Shown here: positions 19,133 through 26,955 of the stretch, one piece after another
How the letters are laid out: each line of letters starts with the position of its first letter
Position numbering within the stretch: the first letter of the stretch is position 1
Origin: CAVVJA01 sp963801715
Lineage (GTDB): Bacteria; Actinomycetota; Actinomycetes; Mycobacteriales; Jatrophihabitantaceae
Assembly (NCBI GenBank): GCA_963801715.1
Contig: CAWDGB010000004.1
Location: 1-64,000, forward strand
Direction of reading: 5' to 3'
Length of the DNA stretch: 64,000 bases
Notes under the pieces: generated by a model
Database searches by the model: none
What the model saw: only the letters and a program-made list of their open reading frames with translations
Told to the model about the DNA's origin: nothing
Translations under genes and position numbers: made by a program

Positions 19133-19625
19133 CCGGGCGTGGGCATACCCGATTTCTGTCCCGAGCACCATTCGGCCATTGTTAATTTCCAATCGCGATC
19201 CTCACTCACTCACGCACCGCAGCGAACCGCCGAGGGCCACTGGCTTTCATAGCCCCAAATCTTCCGACCGGAGCGGATGACTTCGGCTGGATCTTTGCGA
19301 TTGGCGGTCTAGGGGTGGCGCTCAGCCGAGCATCGAAATCCGTACCGCCGGCTGGGTGGCTTTCTGCTGAACATTCTCATCTGGTTTTGCTCCCTCCTGC
19401 CGAGCGGCACATGGACGGAGAACGTATGGCATTCGCGTTCAGTCTCCTGCTCTTGATGTTCCTGCACGCTGACAATCGATTCGGCTTGGGCCACTGGTGG
19501 GGCACACACTCAGTCGCTGCTGCACGAAACAGTCAGCCACGATCAGACTGCGACCAACCTTAGGGGCAGGAATTCACAGATTTTGACCGTGGCGTGGTGC
19601 ACGAAGGCCCGGTACCGTTCGGCGC
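19133..19625. other. Intergenic region with no convincing gene
   Basis: Nearly 500 bases between the fusion reductase and lsr2. Only short open frames with no ribosome site or family similarity are present. The final stretch should hold the lsr2 promoter. Confidence 0.5.
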
Positions 19626-19970
19626 GTGAAGCAAACCATCACCCAACTCATCGATGACATCGACGGTGGCAAGGCGGAAGAAACCGTCTTGTTCGCCATC
19701 GACGGTGCGAACTACGAGATCGATTTGAGCCGGAGGAACGCCGCAAGGCTCCGCGATCTGATCAACGGCTACACGCCCTATGCCCGAGCGGTTCGGGGCG
19801 GCGCGCAGCAGCGTCGTCGCCGGCGACGACGCGCAGCGCCCACTACCCCATTCGTCGAGGTGGACAACAAGGCAGTGCGGGCCTGGGCGGCGTCAAACGG
19901 GATCGAGCTCAGCACCCGCGGCCGTATTCCGGCCAGCGTGCTCGAGCAATATCGGGCCGCCGGAAACTGA
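19626..19970 (+). CDS. lsr2: Lsr2 nucleoid-associated protein
   Basis: A 114-residue H-NS-like DNA-bridging and silencing protein typical of actinobacteria. The N-terminal dimerisation domain shows LIDDIDGGKAEETVLFAIDG and YEIDLSRRNAARLRDLI. A linker rich in Arg follows (seven in a row). The C-terminal DNA-binding domain shows VRAWAASNGIELSTRGRIP with the AT-hook-like RGR that enters the minor groove. The start is GTG 19626. It may be a paralogue rather than the main lsr2, since the opening KQTITQ differs from the usual one. It converges on the SufS-like gene. Confidence 0.92.
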   Translation: MKQTITQLIDDIDGGKAEETVLFAIDGANYEIDLSRRNAARLRDLINGYTPYARAVRGGAQQRRRRRRRAAPTTPFVEVDNKAVRAWAASNGIELSTRGRIPASVLEQYRAAGN

Positions 19971-19984
19971 CCGCTCTAGGCGGG

Positions 19985-21397
19985 TTACCTGCGGGCGATG
20001 ATCCCCGCGAGCGCATTCACCGCGAAATCGACCTCGTCGATCGTGTTGTAGAGGTAGAAGCTCAACCGGCAGCTTGCTGCAGGATCGAGCCCGAGGTAAT
20101 GGTGGGCCAATGTCGCGCAGTGACAGCCCGCTCTCGATTCGACACCGACTGCATTGAGGGCATCGGCAATATCGAACGGGCTCCAGCCGGATACGTTGAA
20201 TGCGACCAGCGACGCCCGCCGCTCCGCCGACCTTGGACCGTAGATAGTGACGCCCGGCAGGCAAGCCAGCCGGTCAAGTGCGCGGCTCACTAGCAAGCGG
20301 GCGTGCTCCCCGATACTCGCCATCGCGCTCGCGATGTCATCCGCGGCGATAGCGCGCTCTGATCCAAAGTACTGATAGGTAGCGGGGTGCAGCGCGAGGT
20401 CGAGAATCAGTCGCAAGGCCTGGGCGGACGCGATCGTACCGAGGATATTGGGCGTTCCGGCCGCAAACTTCCACGGCAGGCCGTTGTAGCCGACATGGTC
20501 TGGGAACACCTGGCCTTCAGCGATCATGTCGCCGCCGTAGAGAAACGGTAGCGAGTCGCGAAGCAGCTGACGCTTTGCATAGAGGACGCCGACGCCGAAA
20601 GGCGCCAGCATCTTGTGGAACGAAAAGACCAGGTAGTCGACGTCCATCGCCTGGACGTCGACAAAACTGCTCGGTACGAGCTGGGCGCCGTCGATCAGTA
20701 GTCGTGAGCACCGGTCACCGTCCGGCTGGCAATAGCCACTCTCCGCAGCGATTCGTCGAATGGGGTCCAGAGGAGTCCTCGTGCCGAGAAAGTTGGATGC
20801 CCCCGTACAACACACCAGCTTGGTCCGATCGTCGACCTGAGCCGCCAGTTCAGCCAGATCGAGTTCGCCAGTCTCCTGGTCGAACGGAACGAGCCGGCAC
20901 TGAACGCGGATCCCAAACTTGGGAAGGATCTCCTGGCATAGCGCGTGCCATGGCACGTAGTTCGAGTTGTGCTCCATCATGGTCGTGACCACGTTGTCGC
21001 CATCGCGGAACTCGGTCATCAGCGAGTACATGACGGAGTTGAGCGCCTCCGTCGCGTTGCGATATACCGCTACGTTTTCTCGGCTGGGGGCATTGATGAA
21101 CTGTGCGATCGTGTCGAACGATGCTTCGAATTGCGCGGTCATCGCCTGCGACGCGTCGGACTGGCCACGATGCACGTTCTCGTAGCCCGGTGCAAGGTCT
21201 TGATACAGCTGCACCAGCTCACGTGGTGGCTGCGTGCTCGCTGCATTGTTGGTGACGATCCGGCCCCGTTCCGGAAAGAAGAAATGCGACCGTATCGCGT
21301 CGACATCGAGAGGCATCGAGCCGACCTCGCCGGCCCGCGGCAGGCTGACCCGGCGGCTCCATCCGGCAGTTTCCTCGGCCACGTCGACTGCAACCAT
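19985..21397 (-). CDS. SufS-like cysteine desulfurase / class V aminotransferase
   Basis: A 470-residue PLP enzyme of class V. It shows GRIVTNNAASTQPP near the N-terminus, MMEHNSNYVPWH, the cofactor-binding Asp in LLIDGAQLVPS, the Schiff-base Lys262 in FSFHKMLAPFG, and SRAGCHCATLAHHYLG, with Cys425 and Cys427 where desulfurases carry the active Cys. It may supply sulfur or act on another cysteine-like substrate; no other suf genes lie nearby. ATG 21397 is preceded by GGAGGGG at five bases; a later ATG (21316) would drop 27 residues. Confidence 0.85.
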   Translation of the reverse strand: MVAVDVAEETAGWSRRVSLPRAGEVGSMPLDVDAIRSHFFFPERGRIVTNNAASTQPPRELVQLYQDLAPGYENVHRGQSDASQAMTAQFEASFDTIAQFINAPSRENVAVYRNATEALNSVMYSLMTEFRDGDNVVTTMMEHNSNYVPWHALCQEILPKFGIRVQCRLVPFDQETGELDLAELAAQVDDRTKLVCCTGASNFLGTRTPLDPIRRIAAESGYCQPDGDRCSRLLIDGAQLVPSSFVDVQAMDVDYLVFSFHKMLAPFGVGVLYAKRQLLRDSLPFLYGGDMIAEGQVFPDHVGYNGLPWKFAAGTPNILGTIASAQALRLILDLALHPATYQYFGSERAIAADDIASAMASIGEHARLLVSRALDRLACLPGVTIYGPRSAERRASLVAFNVSGWSPFDIADALNAVGVESRAGCHCATLAHHYLGLDPAASCRLSFYLYNTIDEVDFAVNALAGIIARR

Positions 21398-21486
21398 CGG
21401 ACCCCTCCGTTGAACGGATCGCTAGCTTGCCTTCCACACCGTGATACGTGCGTGTCGAGGGATACGGTTCCCTCCGCGCGGTCACT

Positions 21487-22506
21487 TCAGCGGTTGAATC
21501 GCACGTACTGGTCTTCGACAGCGTCACTGGCTGTGTAGGCGACTGCATCGACCAGACGCCCACCCGTATCGACTAACACCAAATTCCCCCCGTTGTTGCC
21601 GAGCTGGGCTCCGGCGCCGTCGAGAGGTACGAGCAATGAGCCTCCCGGTCCAATCGTCTCCGGACCGATCATGGTGCAGCGGTGCGTCTTGTCGATCAGC
21701 TGCCAACCGGCCAATGATGCGATGGTGTTGGCCAAATTTCCGATCACGACAACTTCGTGGCCGACGTCGTCGCCGACCGGGTTGAGCAACGCGCGCTCCA
21801 GGTAAACCGTGTCCGTCGGAGGCGTCGCGCCGTGGACCAGATCGGCGATTGACCGCGACTGCGGTGTCGGAGCTCCCCCCGCATCGGTAGGGACGCGCTG
21901 CGTTTGAAATGCAAGGAAGAGGCCAATGTGCCGGTCCGGATGGGCGAGGATCAGCCCGCCGTCGTGGCGGGCCCCGTTGTCCCGGGAGTGCGGCCCCGTG
22001 TTGCCCTGGTTGAGGTGAATGTCGTGGACACCGTGCAGACCATCGGTATTCCCGAAATCGACGTCGATCGGCTTGTTCAAATTGCGGTCGAAGCGCTCCC
22101 CGAACGCGTACACCTCGCCGCCGGCATCCTGGCAATGCTGCAGATACAGCCCGAGCAGGTCCTGTAGGTCGTCGGCCGACGCGCTGCCTGAGGCGGGCAA
22201 CGCCGTCCCTTCTTGCCAGTCGAACAACGGCGCCCGCACGTAGTCCAGAGCGGTGGCCGACGAGGGTGCGCTGCCATGGAACCCGGTTGGTAAGTTGGGC
22301 AACTCGCCGAGGATCGGGTGACCTAGCAGGGGATCCACCAGCCAGTAGACGACTTCCGCACCCGTGTCGGACTGCACGTTCACCGCGATGCGCCACGGCT
22401 GTCCCGTGCTGTCGAGTAACCGGATCTGCAGGTGCGGGGTGGTGTCGCCGCCGTCTTCCCGCACCCATCGGTCGGGGCTTCCCCGCAGCACTCCGTAGCC
22501 ATTCAT
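21487..22506 (-). CDS. DUF2278 (YukJ-like) protein with lamin-tail domain
   Basis: A 339-residue protein in two parts. The N-terminal 220 residues match DUF2278: MNGYGVLRG, PHLQIRLLDSTGQPWRIAVN, LDYVRAPLFDW, VYAFGERF and GVHDIHLNQGN ... DGGLIL. The rest resembles a lamin-tail (LTD) beta-sandwich: HEVVVIGNLANTIASLAGWQ, GGSLLVPLDGAGAQLGNNGG. LTD domains in bacteria often bind or tether to surfaces or nucleic acids; the role of DUF2278 is unknown. ATG 22506 lies five bases after GAGGTGG, so I prefer it to the ATG at 22554. No signal peptide is visible. Confidence 0.8.
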   Translation of the reverse strand: MNGYGVLRGSPDRWVREDGGDTTPHLQIRLLDSTGQPWRIAVNVQSDTGAEVVYWLVDPLLGHPILGELPNLPTGFHGSAPSSATALDYVRAPLFDWQEGTALPASGSASADDLQDLLGLYLQHCQDAGGEVYAFGERFDRNLNKPIDVDFGNTDGLHGVHDIHLNQGNTGPHSRDNGARHDGGLILAHPDRHIGLFLAFQTQRVPTDAGGAPTPQSRSIADLVHGATPPTDTVYLERALLNPVGDDVGHEVVVIGNLANTIASLAGWQLIDKTHRCTMIGPETIGPGGSLLVPLDGAGAQLGNNGGNLVLVDTGGRLVDAVAYTASDAVEDQYVRFNR

Positions 22507-22614
22507 CCAGACCACCTCGTTGGGAAGGAGGCCGGCACGGGCAACTCGATACATGGTCCGTTCCAGACTCGCTGTCCGGCCGATGCGCTTCCCGACCGTT
22601 GTCCGGCCGACGGC

Positions 22615-22664
22615 GATGATCTTGGACTTACCGGCGCTCCAGGGCTAGCAAGTCCAAGATCATC
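22615..22664. repeat. Intergenic hairpin element, copy 2
   Basis: Perfect 15-base arms GATGATCTTGGACTT (22615-22629) and AAGTCCAAGATCATC (22650-22664) around a 20-base loop. It lies between two minus-strand genes. Confidence 0.85.
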
Positions 22665-22836
22665 TAGCCGAGGAGGGTCAGCCGACCACGACGGAATCGG
22701 ATGTGAAAACTAGGATCGGCGACGTGCCGCGGCACGCGCGGTGCAGGCCAATGAACTGCTAATCAGATCACGATTTCCAGTGACTGCTGTGTCGTCGATG
22801 CCGACGTCGCGAGCCGATTGTCGACAGTGCGGTCGG

Positions 22837-23442
22837 CTATGCGAATGATCCGGTGACGATCTCGCCCGCGGGCTCGTAGGTACCTATAACGACTCCAGTC
22901 GTTGAGACCTTGCTGTCAAGAAGGTTCAGTCCGGCGGGGATCGTGCCGTCCGCGAACAGACGCTTGCCGGAGCCGATGACGACAGGAAACACCCACAGCC
23001 GGAACTCGTCGACCAGATTGTGGCGTAACAGCGTCTGGATCAGGTTCCCGCTGCCGTGCACCTGTAGTTCTGGCCCGTTTCCCTCCTTGAGCGCCCCGAC
23101 GCCTTCGGCCGCGTCTCCCTCGATCAGGACCGAGGGGCCCCAGGCCAGCGTGGGCTGAGTCCGCGACGCGACGTACTTGGTGGCGTCATTCAACGGCTTG
23201 CCGCCCGCATCGTCGCTCGCGCTGGGCCAGAACGCGGCGAAAATGTCGTAGGTCTTACGTCCAAGAACGAGATCGAACGGCCTGCTCATGGCCTCGCCCA
23301 TGACCTGACCCATCTGGTCGTCCCAGTAGTTCACCGACCAGCCGCCGTACGCGAAGCCGCCTTCGCCATCCTCCTCCGGGCCGCCCGGGGCTTGCATGAC
23401 CCCGTCGAGGGTCACGAAGGTGCTCACGATCAGCTTTCTCAT
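22837..23442 (-). CDS. Dihydrofolate reductase / RibD C-terminal family protein
   Basis: A 201-residue protein of the bacterial RibD_C/DHFR-like family: MRKLIVSTFVTLDGVMQAPG at the start, FDLVLGRKTYDIFAAFWPS, ELQVHGSGNLIQTLLRHNLV and LWVFPVVIGSGKRLF. It should bind NADPH; the substrate is unknown. It is the last gene of an ArsR-SRPBCC-DHFR set transcribed leftward. Such trios are frequent in actinobacteria. Confidence 0.88.
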   Translation of the reverse strand: MRKLIVSTFVTLDGVMQAPGGPEEDGEGGFAYGGWSVNYWDDQMGQVMGEAMSRPFDLVLGRKTYDIFAAFWPSASDDAGGKPLNDATKYVASRTQPTLAWGPSVLIEGDAAEGVGALKEGNGPELQVHGSGNLIQTLLRHNLVDEFRLWVFPVVIGSGKRLFADGTIPAGLNLLDSKVSTTGVVIGTYEPAGEIVTGSFA

Positions 23443-23487
23443 CTCTCCCGTGTCCTTTCGATCGGATGTGCTACGGAGCAGTCCGGG

Positions 23488-23973
23488 TTAGCCCGCGAGG
23501 AGGGAGTCCATCTGGCCGACAGCCTCCCGCATGCCCTCGGTCATGCCCATGCCGTCGAGCCGCTCCATCTCCTCGCGGGAATCGAACACCGTGCGCAGTT
23601 CCATCCGGGTGCCACCGCCATGCTCGGTGAGCTGCATGTACACGGTGGTTGTTGGCATATCGGCCGCCGGATTCCCTTCCTGGTCGGCGAATCCGTCCCG
23701 AAACTCGAGGGACTTCGGCGGGTTGACCGAGGTGACTCGCCACCAGCCGTGGTACTTCTCACCCTCCGGACCGGTCATGAAGTAGCTGACGTCTCCGCCC
23801 GGAGCCAGGTCGTACAGCTCGACCGTCGCCGGGTAGCTCGGCGGCCCCCACCAGCGTTCCAACTTTCGCGCATCGGCCCATAGCTGCCACACCCGCTCAG
23901 GTGAGGCGTCGAAGTCGGCGACCACGGTGAGGGTGAGGCGGTCGAAGTCTTTCTCGACGCTGGTGACGCTCAT
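23488..23973 (-). CDS. SRPBCC / AHSA1 family protein
   Basis: A 161-residue START-like ligand-binding protein (Aha1-type): TLTVVADFDASPERVWQLWA, KLERWWGPPSYPATV, GWWRVTSVNPPKSLEFRD and a C-terminal helix EGMREAVGQMDSLLAG. The ATG at 23973 overlaps the stop of the upstream arsR-like gene by four bases (ATGA), which implies translational coupling. The family binds hydrophobic ligands; no specific ligand can be read from the sequence. Confidence 0.88.
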   Translation of the reverse strand: MSVTSVEKDFDRLTLTVVADFDASPERVWQLWADARKLERWWGPPSYPATVELYDLAPGGDVSYFMTGPEGEKYHGWWRVTSVNPPKSLEFRDGFADQEGNPAADMPTTTVYMQLTEHGGGTRMELRTVFDSREEMERLDGMGMTEGMREAVGQMDSLLAG

Positions 23974-24344
23974 GTGTCGTGTCCTCTCGTCGGGGGATTG
24001 GGGTGAGGGTCGGGATCTTGCGCGAGCAACTCGGCCATGCGGTCCACGCGCCCGCGCCAAGCCGTCTCGAGCTGGTCAAGGGCCTGCCGGGCCCGGCGGA
24101 CCGCATCCGGATCGGTGCGCACGAGTTGCTCCCGTCCGCGGCGCTCCTTGGTGACCAAACCGGCCCGCTCCAGCACCGCGACGTGCTTTTGCACCGCGGC
24201 GAAGCTCATCGGATAGGCCTCGGCCAGCCGCGACACAGACGAGTCGCCCGGGACGGAGCGGCGGAGGATGTCACGCCGGGTAGCGTCCGCCAGGGCGTGG
24301 AATACATTGTCGACTGCTTCGTCGGTCACACTATCTACAACCAT
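23970..24344 (-). CDS. ArsR-family winged-helix repressor
   Basis: A 124-residue regulator: DNVFHALADATRRDILRRSV, then the helix-turn-helix SFAAVQKHVAVLERAGLVTK, and a basic C-terminus. It lacks the paired Cys of metal-sensing ArsR proteins and belongs to the type coupled to SRPBCC genes. I start it at ATG 24344, which sits inside an inverted repeat likely to be its own operator; an upstream ATG at 24377 is possible. It is the first gene of the operon and likely represses it. Confidence 0.85.
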   Translation of the reverse strand: MVVDSVTDEAVDNVFHALADATRRDILRRSVPGDSSVSRLAEAYPMSFAAVQKHVAVLERAGLVTKERRGREQLVRTDPDAVRRARQALDQLETAWRGRVDRMAELLAQDPDPHPNPPTRGHDT

Positions 24345-24354
24345 TTGGTTGTAG
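24335..24354. promoter_or_regulatory. Inverted-repeat operator over the arsR-like start
   Basis: CTACAACCA and TGGTTGTAG are perfect 9-base arms with a 2-base centre, covering the ATG of the ArsR-type gene. CAACCA/TGGTTG-like repeats at this position fit autorepression. The start codon inside the repeat suggests a very short or absent leader. Confidence 0.7.
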
Positions 24355-24505
24355 GTTAGCCGAGGCACCGGTGTCATTGCAAGCCGCAGGTCAACGACGA
24401 TTCGAATTCACGCGAAATTGCGCGCCGGATCCACAGTTAGCCTGAAATACAGCCGGATGACAACATCGCTAAGCAGGGTGTCCGTAGAGAGCCAGGAGTT
24501 CTTCG

Positions 24506-25579
24506 GTGGCGCTCGTTTTCGAGCACGAGACCAAGGCGCAGCGGGTGCTGTTCGGCACCGGGCTCGCGGCGACACATCTAGCGGCGGAGACGAAACGCAT
24601 CGGCGCGTACCGGCCGTTCGTCGTGGCCAGCGCCCGGCATGCGTACCTGATGGCGCGCGCTGGCTTGATCGATGCGGTTCGGTACGGCGAGATCGTGGAG
24701 CACGTCCCGGCGGACGTCGCGGCGGATGCCCGGGGTGCCGCCCATGCCGCCGGCGCGGATCTGTTGATCGCCATAGGCGGCGGTTCGGCAACGGGGCTCG
24801 CCAAAGCCATCGCGCTCACCTCGGCGCTGCCGATCGTGGCGGTGCCGACGACGTTCGCCGGCTCGGAAGCCACGGATGTATGGGGGCTGACCGAGAACGG
24901 CCGGAAGCGGACCGGCAGCGATCCGCGCGTTCTTCCCGCGGTGGTCGTATACGACGCCGACTTGTTCGCCGGGCTGCCGTCGTCTCTCGCCGTCGCGTCA
25001 GGGCTGAACGCGGTCGCCCACGCAATCGACTCGATGTGGGCACCGCGCGTCGATCCGATCGACGCGGCGCTCGCCATGGAGGGGCTGCGGGCGCTGCGCA
25101 CCGGCCTGCCCGGCGTCGTCGCCGGCGACATTGACGCGACGGAGCAGACCCTGTACGGCAGCTACCTTGCCGCGGTCGCGTTCGCGTCGGCCGGATCCGG
25201 CCTGCACCACAAGATCTGCCACGTCCTTGGTGGCGCGTTCGGACTCCCGCACGCGGCCACGCATGCGATCGTGCTGCCACACGTGCTGGCGTTCAACGCG
25301 CCGTTCGCGGCGACCGCCAGTGCCCGCATCGCCGATGCACTGGGGTCCGACGATGCCTCCGATGGGCTGGATCGGCTGCGCACGCGCGTTGACGCACCCA
25401 GGGCACTGGGTGGGATCGGCCTGCGCGAAGACGACATCGAACCCGCGGTCGCGCTGATCCTGCCGGAGGTGCCGCCAAGCAATCCGCGGCCCGTCGACGC
25501 CGCGTCGCTGACCGCTGTGCTCCACGCCGCGTGGTCGGGAAGCGATCCGCGGCTGACCTGGACGGAAGGAGCTCCATGA
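24506..25579 (+). CDS. Maleylacetate reductase
   Basis: A 357-residue iron-type alcohol dehydrogenase family member that reduces maleylacetate to 3-oxoadipate with NAD(P)H. It shows LLIAIGGGSATGLAKAIAL, IVAVPTTFAGSEAT, SGLNAVAHAIDSMWAP and GLHHKICHVLGGAFGLPHAATHA, the His-rich region of the family. GTG 24506 follows CCAGGAG. Its stop overlaps the start of the hydroxyquinol dioxygenase gene (ATGA), so the two enzymes that act in sequence on hydroxyquinol are made together. Aromatic pathways through hydroxyquinol (resorcinol, some chloro- or nitrophenols) are the likely context. Confidence 0.92.
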   Translation: MALVFEHETKAQRVLFGTGLAATHLAAETKRIGAYRPFVVASARHAYLMARAGLIDAVRYGEIVEHVPADVAADARGAAHAAGADLLIAIGGGSATGLAKAIALTSALPIVAVPTTFAGSEATDVWGLTENGRKRTGSDPRVLPAVVVYDADLFAGLPSSLAVASGLNAVAHAIDSMWAPRVDPIDAALAMEGLRALRTGLPGVVAGDIDATEQTLYGSYLAAVAFASAGSGLHHKICHVLGGAFGLPHAATHAIVLPHVLAFNAPFAATASARIADALGSDDASDGLDRLRTRVDAPRALGGIGLREDDIEPAVALILPEVPPSNPRPVDAASLTAVLHAAWSGSDPRLTWTEGAP

Positions 25580-26463
25580 CCGGAACCGACGCCGAGCCGA
25601 GCATCCAGGAACGCCGGGAGCAACAGCTCGTCGACGCCGTGGTCGCCAGCCTCGCAAACACCCCGGACGAGCGACTCAGGACTGTCCTGACTGCGCTGGT
25701 CGAGCACCTGCACGCCTTCATCCGCGAAGTCCGGCTAACTGGGCGTGAGTGGCAACTGGGGATCGACTTCCTTACCCGCGTCGGGCACATCACCGATGAC
25801 AAGCGCCAGGAGTTCATCCTGCTCTCCGACGTGCTCGGGGCGTCGATGCAGACGATCACCGTCAACGACGACCCCACGGGACGCACGACCGAAGCCACGG
25901 TTATCGGCCCGTTCTTCGTCGAGGACTCGCCGCTCGTCAAGCTGGGCGGAGACATCTCCGGCGACGCCTCCGGCGAGCCGTGCTGGGTCGAGGGCCGCGT
26001 CGTGGATGTTGCGGGTCGGCCGCTCCCGGGCGCGCGAATCGAGGTATGGGAGGCCGACGACGACGGCTACTACGACGTCCAGTACGCCGACGGCCGTACC
26101 GCCGCGCGCGGCCACCTGTTCGCGGACGACGAAGGCCGCTACCGGTTCTGGGCACTGACCCCGACGCCGTATCCCATTCCGGCCGATGGGCCGGTAGGCG
26201 AACTCCTGGCCGCGGCGCACCGCTCACCGACGCGGGCCCCGCACCTGCACTTCATGGTTAGCCACCCTGGCATGCGAACCCTCGTGACGCACCTATTCGT
26301 GGCCGGTGACGACATGGGCCACGACAGCGTTTTCGGCATCCGCGACTCGCTGATCGTCGACTTCATCCGGGCGCCGGGCACCGAGCCGACACCGGACGGC
26401 CGGGTTCTCGACCGGACCTGGGCGCGCGCGAGCTTCAACCTCGTGCTCGCGCCGATTGCGTGA
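25576..26463 (+). CDS. Hydroxyquinol 1,2-dioxygenase (intradiol)
   Basis: A 295-residue non-heme Fe(III) intradiol dioxygenase that cleaves 1,2,4-trihydroxybenzene to maleylacetate. The N-terminal helical linker domain is followed by ATVIGPFFVEDSPL, the ligand Tyr around 165/166 in DDGYYDVQYAD, Tyr199 in PYPIPADGPVGELL, and His223 and His225 in PHLHFMVSHPG; the spacing fits the family. It is coupled to the maleylacetate reductase gene by a 4-base overlap. Catechol 1,2-dioxygenase is the nearest alternative, but the partner gene and the IPADGPVG run favour hydroxyquinol. Confidence 0.9.
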   Translation: MTGTDAEPSIQERREQQLVDAVVASLANTPDERLRTVLTALVEHLHAFIREVRLTGREWQLGIDFLTRVGHITDDKRQEFILLSDVLGASMQTITVNDDPTGRTTEATVIGPFFVEDSPLVKLGGDISGDASGEPCWVEGRVVDVAGRPLPGARIEVWEADDDGYYDVQYADGRTAARGHLFADDEGRYRFWALTPTPYPIPADGPVGELLAAAHRSPTRAPHLHFMVSHPGMRTLVTHLFVAGDDMGHDSVFGIRDSLIVDFIRAPGTEPTPDGRVLDRTWARASFNLVLAPIA

Positions 26464-26467
26464 ACGC

Positions 26468-26845
26468 TCAGCCGGACTTCAACGGCGTGGGCTGAAACGC
26501 GAGAAGCCGCCACCCGTTCGCGCGCCGGACCCAGACGGTCAGTCCTGCGCTGTTCAGATGGCGCAGCGACCCGTTGACGACCACGTCGCCGGTCATCCGG
26601 CCGACCAAGACGGCGCAGTCGCCGACGACGATCGTCCGATAGTTCTCGTGCTCGAGCCACTGGTAGTCGAAATAACCGTCGCGGACCCGTCGCAGATAGC
26701 TGACCTTCGTGTCGCGAGCGCCGTCCGAGTGTGTGTAGGTCAGCTCGTCATCGCACAGCTCATCGAGAGTCGCCTCGTCTGAGCGGAGCATCGCTTGGTA
26801 TCTCTGCGCTTCCAGGTCGGCGATCACATCCGCGTCGTCGGTCAC
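26468..26845 (-). CDS. SnoaL-like / DUF4440 family protein
   Basis: A 125-residue NTF2-fold protein: DLEAQRYQAMLRSDEATLDE, TYTHSDGARDTKVSYLRRVR, and a final strand GWRLLAFQPTPL. Such proteins are small hydrolases, isomerases or ligand binders. GTG 26845 is the likely start. It converges on the hydroxyquinol dioxygenase gene with four bases between stops and may belong to the catabolic island. Confidence 0.75.
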   Translation of the reverse strand: MTDDADVIADLEAQRYQAMLRSDEATLDELCDDELTYTHSDGARDTKVSYLRRVRDGYFDYQWLEHENYRTIVVGDCAVLVGRMTGDVVVNGSLRHLNSAGLTVWVRRANGWRLLAFQPTPLKSG

Positions 26846-26955
26846 GGCGCTGAGAATACGGTGTTGCAGTTGGTTGACCGATGAACTATCACGGCGTAGA
26901 AAGCCAACCAGCGAAGCGGATCGGCACCACTGCACTCGACGAGCAGGAGCCTGCC

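Noticed and set aside
19315..19563. An 82-codon open frame between the MOSC fusion and lsr2.
   Set aside because: It has no ribosome site, poor codon bias and no recognisable similarity.
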